Counted from the stretch's first letter, positions 46,901-58,680 are shown. The stretch is DNA of 64,000 nucleotides from an uncultured Opitutia bacterium (GCA_937952235.1 CALFZM010000282.1:18017-82016); one strand, 5' to 3'. The notes: a model not told the origin generated them from the letters alone. A program made the numbers and translations.

Positions 46901-46940
46901 ACGGCCGCGTGGCGTTTGACAACGCCCGCGGCCGTTTTTC
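46901..46940 (+). terminator. Rho-independent terminator after the DUF3016 gene
   Basis: A long stem (46901-46916 against 46921-46935) with a one-base bulge and loop TGAC is followed by TTTTTC. It ends only 12-13 bp before the start codon of the S4-domain gene. Confidence 0.85.
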
Positions 46941-46952
46941 TTTACCCCTCGC

Positions 46953-47342
46953 TTGAGCAACGCTGCTCCCGTCCCCGCTCTCCGCCTCGACAAGTGGCTG
47001 TGGTCCGTGCGCGTGTTCCGGACGCGAAGTCTCGCCGGCGACGCGTGCCGCGCCGGCAGCGTGGCGGTGAATCAAATTCCTGCTAAACCGGCCCGTGACG
47101 TGCGCCCGGGCGAGACGGTCACCGTGAAACAGGGGCTGATCCTGCGCACCTTGCGGGTCGTGGACGTTCCGAGGTCGCGCGTCGGTCCCAAGCTGGTCGC
47201 CGCATACTGCACCGACCTCACTCCTCCCTCTGAAATCGAGCGGGCGAAGGAGCAGTCCGTGCAGCATTTCCTGGCGCGGGAGAAGGGGAGCGGGCGCCCG
47301 ACCAAGCGCGATCGGCGGCTGCTCGACCACCTCCTGGGTTGA
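46953..47342 (+). CDS. S4-domain RNA-binding protein, Hsp15-like
   Basis: The protein has 129 residues with a TTG start at 46953. The S4 domain begins at once (RLDKWLWSVRVFRTRSLAGDACRAGSVAVN, then VRPGETVTV), as in Hsp15/HslR, which rescues stalled 50S subunits carrying nascent chains. No later in-frame start would keep the conserved RLDKWLW, so the TTG is the likely start. The basic C-terminus GSGRPTKRDRRLLDHLL fits RNA binding. Confidence 0.85.
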   Translation: MSNAAPVPALRLDKWLWSVRVFRTRSLAGDACRAGSVAVNQIPAKPARDVRPGETVTVKQGLILRTLRVVDVPRSRVGPKLVAAYCTDLTPPSEIERAKEQSVQHFLAREKGSGRPTKRDRRLLDHLLG

Positions 47343-47550
47343 CCGCCGCCCAGCCATCGCCCGGGCCCTGGTCCCGAATTCCCTTGCCTAAACTCCAGCC
47401 CCATGCAGGTTGACGCCGCTTCGTACGAGAGAAAGCGTTAGATGACAGTATCTGGTGAGTCGTTGGCTGAGCGTATGGCTTAAGTGATGATTTCGAAACC
47501 CATAGTGGGAACGGACTGGCAGCGGACGGTCGATCTACGAGACATCACAG

Positions 47551-47949
47551 ATGAGTAATTCCAAACTGTACGTCGGTAACCTGTCGTTCAAGACGACGGA
47601 AGACGAACTTCGCGCCGCTTTCGGCCAGTTCGGCTCCGTGACCGATGTCTACGTCGCCATGGACAAGATGACCGGCCGCCCGCGCGGTTTCGCGTTCGTC
47701 ACCATGGGCACGGCTGAAGAGGCCAAGCAGGCTGCGGAGAAGATGAATGGCACCGATCTCGGTGGTCGTCAGCTGACGGTCAACGAGGCCCGTCCGAAGG
47801 AAGAGCGCCCGGGTGGCGGCTTCGGCGGCGGCGGCGGTCGCGGCTTCGGCGGCGGCGGTGGCGGCGGTGGCGGCCGTGGCTTCGGCGGCGGCGGCGGTGG
47901 TGGCGGCTACGGCGGTCGCGACCGCGATCGTGGCGATCGTCGCTACTAA
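47551..47949 (+). CDS. Glycine-rich RRM RNA-binding protein
   Basis: The protein has 132 residues. The RRM has RNP2 LYVGNLSF and RNP1 RGFAFVTM. The tail from about residue 88 is Gly-rich with RGFGGG repeats and ends GGRDRDRGDRRY. Bacterial proteins of this type are often cold-induced RNA chaperones. The 208-bp gap upstream (47343-47550) is less GC-rich, holds no other gene and may be a regulatory leader; TTGACG occurs at 47410 without a convincing -10. A terminator follows, then a DEAD-box-type helicase. Confidence 0.93.
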   Translation: MSNSKLYVGNLSFKTTEDELRAAFGQFGSVTDVYVAMDKMTGRPRGFAFVTMGTAEEAKQAAEKMNGTDLGGRQLTVNEARPKEERPGGGFGGGGGRGFGGGGGGGGGRGFGGGGGGGGYGGRDRDRGDRRY

Positions 47950-47980
47950 GACTCCCGTTTCCTACGAGACGATTTTCGAG

Positions 47981-48013
47981 GGACGGAGCTCCTTTCGGGG
48001 CTCCGTCCTTTTT
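47981..48013 (+). terminator. Rho-independent terminator after the RRM gene
   Basis: A perfect 9-bp stem GGACGGAGC/GCTCCGTCC (47981-47989 against 48000-48008) is followed by TTTTT at 48009-48013. Confidence 0.85.
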
Positions 48014-48129
48014 CTTTGCCCGAATTCGGGTATCGGACGCCGATTTCCCCGCCCAGGCAGCGCGGAGCGTCCGGGCTTCCGTTTCCTGCTGCCTGTCCTT
48101 TTGCTCCACTGCGCCCGGCGCGGTCTGTC

Positions 48130-49371
48130 ATGCCTTTCAAAGCTCTTCAACTGTCCGAGTCCGTCCTGCGCGGCATCCAGGCCGCCGGCTACACCGATCC
48201 CACGCCGATCCAGCTTCGCGCCATTCCCGTCGTTCTCGGCGGCGGCGATCTGATCGGCTCCGCCCAGACGGGCACGGGCAAGACGGCGGCGTTCGCGCTG
48301 CCGATCCTGACCCGGCTGGCCGCCCACCGGCCTGGCGGCAATGCCCGCGTGCTCGTGCTCGAGCCCACGCGCGAGCTGGCGGCGCAGGTCGAGACTGCGT
48401 TTCGCGACTTCGCCCGTTTCACCAATATCCGCGCCGTGGCCATTTTCGGCGGCGTCGGCTACGGGCTGCAGCGCCAGGAACTCAAGCGCGGCGTCGATGT
48501 CATCGTCGCGACTCCGGGCCGGCTGATGGATTATCTCAAGGAAGGCACGATCAGCCTGCGTGACATTTCGATTCTCGTGCTCGACGAGGTCGACCGGATG
48601 CTCGACATGGGCTTCCTGCCCGTCGTGCGCGACATCATCGGCCGCTGCCCGAAGAATCGCCAGACGCTCTTTTTCTCCGCCACCGTGCCGCCCGAGATCC
48701 AGGCGGTCGCCTCGTTCGCCCTGCGCAATCCGACGCGCGTCGAGGTCGGCGTGAACCGCTCCGTCAACGAGTCGGTGAAACACGCGGTCTACCCGGTGGC
48801 GTTCGAGCAGAAGTTCGACCTGCTCCTCGCGCTCCTGGCAAAGACGGACTTCGACAGCGTCCTGGTCTTTTCCCGGACCAAGCACGGCGCCGACAAGATC
48901 GCCCGGCGGCTCAAGGCGGCCAATCATTCCGTCGCCGTCCTGCACGCGAACCGCTCCCAGAACCAGCGGCTCGAGGCCCTCGCCGGCTTCAAGTCGGGCA
49001 AGTACGAAGTGATGGTGGCCACGGACATCGCCGCCCGCGGGATCGATGTCGCGGGCGTGTCGCACGTCATCAATTACGATGTGCCCGAGAAACCCGAGGA
49101 CTATGTGCACCGCATCGGCCGGACGGGCCGGGCGCAGGCCGTCGGCGATGCGTTCACGCTGGTCACGCCGGAGAACGCGAAGGATGTCCGGGACATCGAG
49201 CGCTTCATCGGCGCGAAGATCCCCGAACTCAGGCTCGAAGGGTTTCCGTACAAGCCGCTCGCGCCCCGGGCGCCGCAGCCGGTGCAGTCCGTCGCACGGA
49301 GGCAATCCGGCAATCAGCCGGGCACCCTGCAGCCGCGCGGCGGCTTCCGTCGTTTTCGCAGCCGCCGCTGA
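48130..49371 (+). CDS. DEAD-box-family RNA helicase with DEVD motif II, RhlE-like
   Basis: The protein has 413 residues from the ATG at 48130. The motifs are: Q motif [10 protein letters not shown], motif I AQTGTGKT, Ia PTRELAAQ, Ib TPGR, motif II DEVD (in place of DEAD), [18 protein letters not shown] and [11 protein letters not shown]. The C-terminus is short and basic ([10 protein letters not shown]). Such helicases unwind short RNA duplexes in ribosome assembly or RNA decay, often in the cold. It follows the RRM gene, with a terminator between. Confidence 0.94.
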   Translation: MPFKALQLSESVLRGIQAAGYTDPTPIQLRAIPVVLGGGDLIGSAQTGTGKTAAFALPILTRLAAHRPGGNARVLVLEPTRELAAQVETAFRDFARFTNIRAVAIFGGVGYGLQRQELKRGVDVIVATPGRLMDYLKEGTISLRDISILVLDEVDRMLDMGFLPVVRDIIGRCPKNRQTLFFSATVPPEIQAVASFALRNPTRVEVGVNRSVNESVKHAVYPVAFEQKFDLLLALLAKTDFDSVLVFSRTKHGADKIARRLKAANHSVAVLHANRSQNQRLEALAGFKSGKYEVMVATDIAARGIDVAGVSHVINYDVPEKPEDYVHRIGRTGRAQAVGDAFTLVTPENAKDVRDIERFIGAKIPELRLEGFPYKPLAPRAPQPVQSVARRQSGNQPGTLQPRGGFRRFRSRR

Positions 49372-49429
49372 GCGACGGCGGCGCGGGCTTGCTGGTGCGG
49401 CAGGCAAGGGCGCAGGATCGCGCTTTCGC

Positions 49430-50044
49430 ATGCCGACCGCCGCCCGCGTCAACCGCCACCTCAACGCCCTGCGCGCCTGCACCCGCTGTCCGCGGATGCA
49501 CCGGCCTGCGGTCGTCGGCCGCCCCGCCGTCAGCCGGGTGCTGCTGGTCGGCCAGGCTCCCGGCGACAAGGAGCCGAAACTGGGGCGACCGTTCGCGTGG
49601 ACCGCGGGCAGGACGCTGTTCAAGTGGTTTCACGGGGCGCTCGGCTGGACGGAGGACGACGTGCGCGACCGGATTTATTTCGCCGCGGTGTGCCGCTGCT
49701 TTCCGGGCAAGCGGCCCGAAGGCGGGGACCGCGTGCCGGCGCCCGACGAGATCGAGCGCTGCTCGGACTGGCTCGCGCGCGAGTTCGCGCTGTTGCAACC
49801 GCAGCTCGTGCTGCCGGTGGGGAAGCTGGCGATCGCGCAATTTCTGGGTGAACGGCCGCTGATCGACACGATCGGACGGAGCTTTCCGATCACCTATCGC
49901 GGCCACCCCGCCGAATGCATCCCGCTGCCGCATCCCTCGGGCGCGTCGCCGTGGCATCGCATGGAGCCGGGGATAACCCTGCTGGGCCGTGCGCTGAGCC
50001 TCGTCGCCCGGCATCCGGCCGTGGCGTCGGCAGGAGTCAGTTGA
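49430..50044 (+). CDS. Uracil-DNA glycosylase, family 4/5-like with Fe-S cysteines
   Basis: The protein has 204 residues from the ATG at 49430. Cys17-x2-Cys20, Cys88/Cys90 and Cys111 fit the [4Fe-4S] ligand pattern of family 4 and 5 enzymes. Motif A reads [19 protein letters not shown] and motif [13 protein letters not shown]. The enzyme removes uracil from DNA to start base-excision repair. The exact subfamily is unclear because motif A (GQAPGD) is not the canonical family 4 form. Its stop overlaps the convergent dehydrogenase gene by 8 bp. Confidence 0.87.
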   Translation: MPTAARVNRHLNALRACTRCPRMHRPAVVGRPAVSRVLLVGQAPGDKEPKLGRPFAWTAGRTLFKWFHGALGWTEDDVRDRIYFAAVCRCFPGKRPEGGDRVPAPDEIERCSDWLAREFALLQPQLVLPVGKLAIAQFLGERPLIDTIGRSFPITYRGHPAECIPLPHPSGASPWHRMEPGITLLGRALSLVARHPAVASAGVS

Positions 50045-51011
50045 CGCGGTTCCACACCGGCTCGCCGAGCACGGCGGCGCGGGCGATGCGGGCGGAGGTG
50101 GTTCGCATCTCGACCATGCCCTCAGGGCTGCAGAAGGCGGCGTGGCACGTGACGATGAGATTGGGGGTGGCGGCCTCCTCCGGCGTGCGGAGCGGCTCGT
50201 TTTCCACCACGTCGAGCCCGGCGCCGCCGAGGTGGCCGGAGCGGAGCGCGGCAAACACCGGCGCCTTTCGCACGATGTCGCCGCGGGCGGTGTTGACGAG
50301 AAAGGTCCCCGGTCGCAGGCGCGCGACTTCCTTTTCTCCGATGAGCCCGCGGGTCTCGGCCGTCAGCGGGCAGTGAAGGGAGAGCGTATCGGCCCGGCGC
50401 AGCAACTCGTCAAGTGACGCCACGCGTTCGATTCCGACCGCCTTGTGCGTGCCGCTGGGCACATAGGGATCGAAGAAGACCACCTTGAAACCCAGCGCCT
50501 TCGCGCGCAGGGCGGTGGCGGTGCCGATGCGGCCCAGCCCCACCAGGCCGAGTGTCTGCGTGCTGAGCCGGCGCATCTTCGACGCGACGGCGATTTTCCA
50601 GCCGAGGCGGCCGGCCTCGGCGTGCAGCGGGAACAGCTGGCGGTAGAGGGCGAGGGTGAGCGCGATCGCGTGGTCGGCGACCTCCTCGGTGCCGTAGTCG
50701 GGAACATTGCAGACGGGAATCCCCGCGCGGGCGGCCGCGGCGATGTCGACCGTGTCGAAGCCGACCCCGTTGCGGATGATTGCGCGGCAGCGGCGCAGGC
50801 CCGCGATGACGCCGGCGCCGACGAGCGGTCCGTGCCACAGGATGAGGGCCTGCGCGTCGAGCACCGTGGCGGGGATCGGGTCGTCGAAGTCGAGCCGAAC
50901 GGTCGCGAGGTCGGCGACGTCCTGCAAAAAAGGTCGTTCCACGCTGGCTTCGTTGTCCGTGAACTTGAACTCCTTGGGGCAGAGGATGACGACGGAGGGG
51001 CGCAGGCTCAT
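50037..51011 (-). CDS. D-isomer-specific 2-hydroxyacid dehydrogenase, CtBP-like
   Basis: The protein has 324 residues. The NAD-binding motif is [22 protein letters not shown]. The catalytic set is present: Arg in NTARGDIV, Glu in [11 protein letters not shown] and His in [10 protein letters not shown]. The closest pattern is the CtBP/phosphoglycerate-dehydrogenase group. No serine-pathway gene is nearby, so the 2-keto acid substrate is not assigned. Its start lies next to an inverted repeat shared with the FKBP gene. Confidence 0.88.
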   Translation of the reverse strand: MSLRPSVVILCPKEFKFTDNEASVERPFLQDVADLATVRLDFDDPIPATVLDAQALILWHGPLVGAGVIAGLRRCRAIIRNGVGFDTVDIAAAARAGIPVCNVPDYGTEEVADHAIALTLALYRQLFPLHAEAGRLGWKIAVASKMRRLSTQTLGLVGLGRIGTATALRAKALGFKVVFFDPYVPSGTHKAVGIERVASLDELLRRADTLSLHCPLTAETRGLIGEKEVARLRPGTFLVNTARGDIVRKAPVFAALRSGHLGGAGLDVVENEPLRTPEEAATPNLIVTCHAAFCSPEGMVEMRTTSARIARAAVLGEPVWNRVN

Positions 51012-51027
51012 GGATTGGTTTGACCAC

Positions 51028-51082
51028 GGATTACACGGATGCCACGGATGCCGCAAAGACGTATCCGTGCCCTCCGTGAATC
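51028..51082. repeat. Inverted repeat of the ACGGATTACACGGAT type
   Basis: The left arm GGATTACACGGATGCCACGG (51028-51047) faces TCCGTG and CCTCCGTGAATC (51064-51082) as an imperfect reverse complement. The motif resembles a widespread intergenic repeat. The likely start codon of the FKBP gene lies inside the right arm. Confidence 0.65.
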
Positions 51083-51543
51083 TCCCGCTCAAGTCCGCCC
51101 TGGTTTTCGTCGCGCTCGTGCTGCTCCCAGCGCTGCACGCCCAGCGCGAGAAGCTTCCTCCCGACGACCTGGAATACGTCGAGAAGACATGGCCCCAGGC
51201 GAAGAAGACGATGACCGGCATTCGTTACATCATCGAGAAGGAGGGCGAGGGCCCGATGCCGAAGCCGGGCGACAAGGTGAATGTGCTCTACGTCGGCCGG
51301 CTGCTGGACGGCAAGGTCTTTGACCAGGCGCAGGATCCGGCGCAGCCGTTTTCGTTCCGCGTCCGCCGCGAGGCCGTCATCGAGGGCTGGGATCAGATCC
51401 TCCAGTTGATGAAGAAGGGCGAGAAACGCCTCGTGATCATTCCGCCCGAGCTCGCCTACGGCACGCGGGGCCAGCCGCCGAAGATCGGCCGCAACGCCAC
51501 CCTCGTCTTCGAGATCGAGCTGCTCAGCTTCGGCAAGGAATAG
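51076..51543 (+). CDS. FKBP-type peptidyl-prolyl isomerase, exported
   Basis: The protein has 155 residues from the GTG at 51076, which begins a signal peptide (VNLPLKSALVFVALVLLPALHA); a GTG at 51067 is an alternative. The FKBP domain has KPGDKVNVLYVGRLLDGKVFD, VIEGWDQILQLMKKGEKR and LVIIPPELAYGTRG. It catalyses proline cis-trans isomerisation in the periplasm. There is no Shine-Dalgarno sequence because the upstream bases belong to an intergenic repeat. Confidence 0.9.
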   Translation: MNLPLKSALVFVALVLLPALHAQREKLPPDDLEYVEKTWPQAKKTMTGIRYIIEKEGEGPMPKPGDKVNVLYVGRLLDGKVFDQAQDPAQPFSFRVRREAVIEGWDQILQLMKKGEKRLVIIPPELAYGTRGQPPKIGRNATLVFEIELLSFGKE

Positions 51544-51594
51544 CCGGGCACGCGCCGGTTTCGTCAGGACTCGGCGGGGGACGACAGGCCCCGC

Positions 51595-52521
51595 TCAACC
51601 GCTCCGCGCTTTCCGCTCGCGGGCCGAGCGCCCCTGGGCCAGCAGGTTGTCGGTTGTATACAAGGCGAGCGCAGCCCAGATGAAACTGAAACTCACGAGG
51701 CGGCCGCGCGAGAAAGGTTCGTGGAAGAACCACACGCCGAGGGCGAGCTGGACGCTGGGAGCCACGTACTGGAGCAGGCCGAGGGTCGACAGCCGGATGC
51801 GGCGCGCGCCGTAGGCGAAGAGGAGCAGCGGCACCGCGGTGATGATGCCGGCGCTGAGGATCAGCACGTGGGTGGTCGCGTCGACGCGCCCTAGGGCTCC
51901 CGCGCCATTCGCCTGTCGCCAGGCCAGAAACCCGACGGCCAGCGGCGAGAGCAGCAGCGTTTCCACGGCGAGTCCCGTCACGGCCGGCAGCGGCGAACGT
52001 TTGCGCATGAGGCTGTACGCGCCCCAGGTGCCGGCGAGGAGCAGGGCGATCCACGGCGCGCGACCGGACTGCACGATCAGCAGCACCACCCCGGCGCCTG
52101 CGAGAGCGATGGCGATCCACTGGGCCCGCCGCAGGTGCTCGTGCAGGACGAAGCGCGCGGTGGCGACGTTGACGAGCGGCACCAGGAAGTATCCGAGGCT
52201 GGTTTCGATCACGTGCCCGGTATTCACGCCCCAGACGTAGCCGAGCCAGTTGCCGGTGAGGAGCAGGCCGCCCAGTGCGTTGATCGCGACGAGTCGCGGG
52301 GTGCGCAAGGCTTCGGCGATGGCTCCGAACCCGCCTTGCCACGCGACGATCGCCAGGAGCAGGACGAGCGACCAGACGTGCCGGTGGGCGATCAGCTCGA
52401 CTGCATTCACGGCGGCGAGCTGCGTCCAATACAGGGGCACAAGACCCCAGAGGAAGTAGCACAACACCGCGGCGCCCGCGCCGCGCGCGGACGCCGAATC
52501 GGGATAAGGAATGCGGTTCAC
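51595..52521 (-). CDS. rarD: EamA/RarD-family transporter
   Basis: The protein has 308 residues and about ten membrane segments. RarD blocks include GAAVLCYFLWGLVPLYWTQL, ELIAHRHVWSLVLLL, NWLGYVWGVNTGHVIETSLG, YFLVPLVNV and YVAPSVQLALGVWFFHEPF. The E. coli homologue is linked to chloramphenicol sensitivity and the substrate is unknown. It converges on the FKBP gene with 51 bp between stops. Confidence 0.9.
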   Translation of the reverse strand: MNRIPYPDSASARGAGAAVLCYFLWGLVPLYWTQLAAVNAVELIAHRHVWSLVLLLAIVAWQGGFGAIAEALRTPRLVAINALGGLLLTGNWLGYVWGVNTGHVIETSLGYFLVPLVNVATARFVLHEHLRRAQWIAIALAGAGVVLLIVQSGRAPWIALLLAGTWGAYSLMRKRSPLPAVTGLAVETLLLSPLAVGFLAWRQANGAGALGRVDATTHVLILSAGIITAVPLLLFAYGARRIRLSTLGLLQYVAPSVQLALGVWFFHEPFSRGRLVSFSFIWAALALYTTDNLLAQGRSARERKARSG

Positions 52522-52622
52522 CGGCTGACGTTCCGGGTGCGACGGGCGGGGTCAAACCCGCACCGGGGTGTACCGGTCTCCGTCGGAGCGGGGTGCGCCC
52601 GTCCGCCACCGGATTGCTCCGA

Positions 52623-52880
52623 CTACTTGCCGCCGGCGCGCGTGAAGCCGTAACGCTCGCGGAACTCGGCGGCTGCCTGGGTCTGCGCGGCCTCGCCGGT
52701 GGCACCCGCCGCCGTGAGTTCCGCCGTGCGCTTCTCCACCCAGCGGCGGCGGAAGCTCTCTTCCACGTCGGCGGCGATGGCGGTGTTCTCCTTCGGGCGG
52801 TCCGATTTCTTGGCGAAGAGGCAACCGGAGGAGAAGGCGAGCGTGGTCAGGCTCACGGTCAGGAAAAGGGCTTTGGTCAT
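52623..52880 (-). CDS. Small lipoprotein, unknown function
   Basis: The protein has 85 residues from the ATG at 52880. A lipoprotein signal (MTKALFLTVSLTTLAFSSGC) has Cys20 in a lipobox-like LAFSSGC. The mature part is charged and helical (VEESFRRRWVEKRTAELTAA). It is divergent from the Pro-rich membrane protein gene, with 97 AT-richer bases between starts. The family is not recognised. Confidence 0.75.
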   Translation of the reverse strand: MTKALFLTVSLTTLAFSSGCLFAKKSDRPKENTAIAADVEESFRRRWVEKRTAELTAAGATGEAAQTQAAAEFRERYGFTRAGGK

Positions 52881-52977
52881 GTTAAAATCGGGTTTAATCG
52901 TGTAATCGGCCGCCGGTGGCGGCGAGGTAATCTTTTTTGGTTTCGCGCTCGTGTCGAAAGAGACGTTGGTACGTCGC

Positions 52978-54291
52978 ATGAGCAACGAGCCGTCCTCCTC
53001 TCCCGCCCCCCTGCGTTTGAAGCCGCGCCTTCGCCCGGCCGAGGGCGCGATTCCAGAGGCGCCCGTGGAGGCGCCGGTTGCGCCGGTCGTGCTCGAGGAG
53101 GCGCCGCTCGATCCCCGGGCGCGGCTGCGTCCAAGACTGTCTCCTCCTTCCGCGGAGGCGTCGGCCCCGGGCACCCGGCCGCTGGTCGCCCCGCCGCCTG
53201 CGGTGCCCGCGACTTCTCCGGCCGCCGCGACGCCAACTCCCGCGGACAAACCGTTCGTACCACCGCTTTTCATCACCGATCCGGCCCCTTCCGCTCCAGC
53301 GGCGCCTGCTGCGGGGGATCCCGGCGCCGTGCTGATCGGCGATCCGGGGAAGTTTCGCCTGAAGCCGAAGGCGCCCGCGGCGACCACGGGCGGAGCGTCG
53401 ACGCCGCCCATTCCGCCCTTGTTCCTGCCCGACGATGCTCCGCCGTCCGTTCCCGGAAGCGTGACCGGGCAGTCGTTTACGGCACCGGGTGGCTCCACCC
53501 CGGCCTTCGCGTTGCCGGGCCAGTCCGGCACGGTGGGGCGCGCCGGACGAACGCTTCCCCCCTTTCCGGTTCCGCACGTGAAGATGAAGGCGCCCGAGCC
53601 GGTGCCGGAGCCGGAACTGACCGTGCCGGTCGGAGGCGGGGCGCGCGTGGGCTGGAAGAAGCCGCTCTTCGTTCTGCTCGGCGTCGCCGCGATCGTCGCG
53701 GGCATCGTGGCGGGCTGGCCGCACCTCCCGGCGGAAATTGCGATCGCCGGTTATACCGTGCGCACCAAGCCCGGATTCTCCGTTTCCAAGGGAAGTGCGG
53801 CGACCGCCGCTCCGGCCCCGACGCCGTCGGAAACCCTAAACAAGCTCGCGCACCTTCCCGGCAACGCCATCGACAAGGCGCAGGAGGCGCTCGCCGCCCG
53901 CCGCGCGAGCGGCCAGGATCGCGTGGATGCGGCAGCCCGGGGCGATGATGCGCCGGCGACCGCCTCGAACGCCGCCAAGCCGGCTGACACCGTCGCCCGC
54001 CCGGTGCCGTCCGGCACCGCGGTCAGCACCCATGCCCCCGGCGGCACGGTGCCGCCCGCCGTCGTGGCCGCGCCCGAAGCAGGGCCCGAACTGAAGGCCT
54101 TCGTGACCCACGCGCGGATCAGCGGCATCTTCCAGGGCAATCCGCCGCGCGCCGTCATCAACGGCAAGCTCACGCGGGCGGGGGAGGTCGTGGACGAGGG
54201 ATTCGGCATCGTCTTCGACGGCCTTGATGGCGACCGGAAGAACCTCGTGTTCAAGGATCGTACGGGTGCCAGCGTGACCCGCCGCTTCTGA
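52978..54291 (+). CDS. Pro/Ala-rich single-pass membrane protein, unknown
   Basis: The ATG at 52978 gives 437 residues; a GTG at 52951 is an alternative. Residues 1-220 are Pro/Ala-rich and low complexity. A membrane segment KPLFVLLGVAAIVAGIVAGW is near 225-245. The C-terminal 65 residues form a compact beta-like domain (FVTHARISGIFQGNPPRAVI, NGKLTRAGEVVDEGFGIVFD) resembling domains in envelope or secretion proteins. The layout (long flexible cytoplasmic arm, anchor, small periplasmic domain) recalls TonB or SPOR-type proteins, but no match is certain. Confidence 0.75.
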   Translation: MSNEPSSSPAPLRLKPRLRPAEGAIPEAPVEAPVAPVVLEEAPLDPRARLRPRLSPPSAEASAPGTRPLVAPPPAVPATSPAAATPTPADKPFVPPLFITDPAPSAPAAPAAGDPGAVLIGDPGKFRLKPKAPAATTGGASTPPIPPLFLPDDAPPSVPGSVTGQSFTAPGGSTPAFALPGQSGTVGRAGRTLPPFPVPHVKMKAPEPVPEPELTVPVGGGARVGWKKPLFVLLGVAAIVAGIVAGWPHLPAEIAIAGYTVRTKPGFSVSKGSAATAAPAPTPSETLNKLAHLPGNAIDKAQEALAARRASGQDRVDAAARGDDAPATASNAAKPADTVARPVPSGTAVSTHAPGGTVPPAVVAAPEAGPELKAFVTHARISGIFQGNPPRAVINGKLTRAGEVVDEGFGIVFDGLDGDRKNLVFKDRTGASVTRRF

Positions 54292-54306
54292 ACCCCTTCG
54301 GCGCAG

Positions 54307-54978
54307 TCAGCGCAGCGCCTCGCGCACGGCCTTCAGCACGGCCGGGTCGGTGGCCACGGCGGTCAGTCCGTTCACCACGAACTGGATGCCGATGCAGAGG
54401 ATCAGAAAGCCCATGACTTTCGAGAGGGCGTTCATGCCGTTGGCGCCGATCACCCGCACCACGCGTTCCGAAAGGCGGAGGGAAACGTAAGTGATGACGG
54501 CGACGATCAGGATGCCGAGGATGATCGCGGCGTAGTCGTACCAGCCGCGGGCGAGCGAAGTGAAACCGATCGTGACCGCGATGGAGCCGGGGCCGCTCAG
54601 CATCGGCATCGCGAGCGGCGAAAACGAAACGTCCCGCTTGGCGCGGGCCGCCGCCTCGTCAGGACGGTGCGCCCCGCGGCCCGGGGACCCCATCAGCAGG
54701 TCAAAACCGATGCCTGCGACCAGGAGGCCGCCGGCGATGCGCAGGCCCGGAATCGAAAGGCCGAAGAAGCCCATGATGAACGTGCCGCCCACGAGGAAGC
54801 CCACCAGGATCACGACCATGTAGATGCACGCCCGCCGCAACTGCTCGAGGCGCCGCTCGGTGGAATCGCCATCCGTGATGGCCAGGAAGGTGGGCGCGGC
54901 CGCGAGCGGGTTGATCAGCGGCAGGAGCGCGATCACCGTGCCGAGGGCCAGCTCCCAAAAGTGGCGGATGTCAGGCAT
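54307..54978 (-). CDS. MarC-family integral membrane protein
   Basis: The protein has 223 residues from the ATG at 54978 and six membrane segments. Family blocks are ALLPLINPLAAAPTFLAIT, GGTFIMGFFGLSIPGLRIAG, SFSPLAMPMLSGPGSIAVTI and SKVMGFLILCIGIQFVVNG. MarC/YhgN proteins are putative transporters without an established substrate. It converges on the Pro-rich gene with 15 bp between stops. Confidence 0.92.
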   Translation of the reverse strand: MPDIRHFWELALGTVIALLPLINPLAAAPTFLAITDGDSTERRLEQLRRACIYMVVILVGFLVGGTFIMGFFGLSIPGLRIAGGLLVAGIGFDLLMGSPGRGAHRPDEAAARAKRDVSFSPLAMPMLSGPGSIAVTIGFTSLARGWYDYAAIILGILIVAVITYVSLRLSERVVRVIGANGMNALSKVMGFLILCIGIQFVVNGLTAVATDPAVLKAVREALR

Positions 54979-55060
54979 CGTTGGAACCGGAGAAGCAGGC
55001 GTTCTCAATCAGAGGCGGGCGATGCCGGCCGGCAACCCTCCGCGGGCCGCCCGCGGCGCG

Positions 55061-56170
55061 TCACCAGACGTCCACCGGCCCTTTCGGGACCGGGATGGCA
55101 TCGCGGGCCACGCCGGCGGGCTCGTCTTCCCGCATGAAGGACGGCACCATCGGGGCGGGGGCATATTGCGGGCGGAGTTCGCCGCGGTCGTCACAGAAAG
55201 GACGGCGCCAGGCGAGGAACTCCTCGACGGCGGCGTCGAAGTCGGCCCGCGAACGGATCTCGAGGATGCGCCGCTTGAACGGCTTCGCCGGGCCAAAACG
55301 CCGGGCGTACCACGGGGCGACCCGCCGGAACAGGCGCGGGCCGTGGTCCTCGCCGTAGAATTCGAGGTAGCGTTCGAAGTGCCGCCGCATGACCCGGAGC
55401 CGCTCGGCGAGGTCCGGCTCCGGCAGGAGTTCGCCCGTCCGGAGCAGGTGGGCGGTGCGGCGGAAGATCCATGGATCGTAGAACGCGCCGCGCCCGATGC
55501 TCACTCCCGCGCAGCCGGTGGCGTCGAGCATGTGCCGCGCGCCCTCCGGCGTCGTCACGTCGCCGTTGCCGATCACCGGAATCTCCCGCACCGCCGCGAC
55601 GACCGCGCGGATGCCGGCGAGATTGACGCTGCCCGCAAAGCCCTGGGCGCGCGTGCGGCCGTGGACGAAGATCGCCGCGACGCCGACGTCCTCGAGCACG
55701 CGCGCCAGGTCGGGCGCGGTGAGGTTGTCCTCATCCCAGCCGAGCCGCATCTTCGCCGTCACGGGGATGCGCACCGCCGCCACCATGCCGCGCACCAGCG
55801 CGGCGGTGCGGTCGAGCTCGGTCATCATGGCCGAGCCGCCGCCGATCTTCACGACCTTCCGCACGGGGCAGCCCATGTTGATGTCGACCGACTGCGCGCC
55901 GAGCTCCTGGCAGGCGACCGCGGCGTCACGCATCTCCTCCGGCACGCTGCCGAAGAGCTGGATGGCCAGCGGACGATCGGCCGGCGCGGAGGCGACGAGC
56001 CGGCGGGCGCCGGGATTGCCCTCGAGCAGCGAACGGGCGTTCACCAGGTCGGTCGTGGCCCAGCCCAGTCCGCCGAGCTCGCGCACCGTCACGCGCATGG
56101 GCAGGTTCGTGTATCCGGCGAGCGGAGACAGGAAGAGGTTGGAGCCGAGTTCGTAGGGACCGAGGCGCAC
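55061..56170 (-). CDS. dusB: tRNA-dihydrouridine synthase
   Basis: The protein has 369 residues from the GTG at 56170 (VRLGPYELGSNLFLSPLAGYTNLPMR), the usual start region of the family; the frame is open to 56329. The FMN-binding TIM-barrel blocks are AIQLFGS, VDINMGCPVRKVVKIGGGSAM, KMRLGWDED, IFVHGRTRAQGFAGSVN and VIGNGDVTTPEGARHML. The active-site Cys is in MGCPV. It reduces uridine to dihydrouridine in the tRNA D-loop. Assignment to DusB rather than another Dus is by overall pattern. Confidence 0.93.
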   Translation of the reverse strand: MRLGPYELGSNLFLSPLAGYTNLPMRVTVRELGGLGWATTDLVNARSLLEGNPGARRLVASAPADRPLAIQLFGSVPEEMRDAAVACQELGAQSVDINMGCPVRKVVKIGGGSAMMTELDRTAALVRGMVAAVRIPVTAKMRLGWDEDNLTAPDLARVLEDVGVAAIFVHGRTRAQGFAGSVNLAGIRAVVAAVREIPVIGNGDVTTPEGARHMLDATGCAGVSIGRGAFYDPWIFRRTAHLLRTGELLPEPDLAERLRVMRRHFERYLEFYGEDHGPRLFRRVAPWYARRFGPAKPFKRRILEIRSRADFDAAVEEFLAWRRPFCDDRGELRPQYAPAPMVPSFMREDEPAGVARDAIPVPKGPVDVW

Positions 56171-56373
56171 GCGGCTCCAAGGGAGCGTGAAGCAGGATGC
56201 GGCGCAAGCCCACCGCGGGCTGGCCTCGGGGAATCCCCTATCGGAAAACCCGGGCATTCCGTATTTGCGCGTCACGGGCCCCGTGGATTCAGTCTCGGCT
56301 CGCGCCGACGGAGCCCCGGCGTTCCGCAAGGGACGGACCGGCGACCGGGCGTGTTTCAGCCGTCATCGCCGCC

Positions 56374-58680
<2,307 letters not shown>

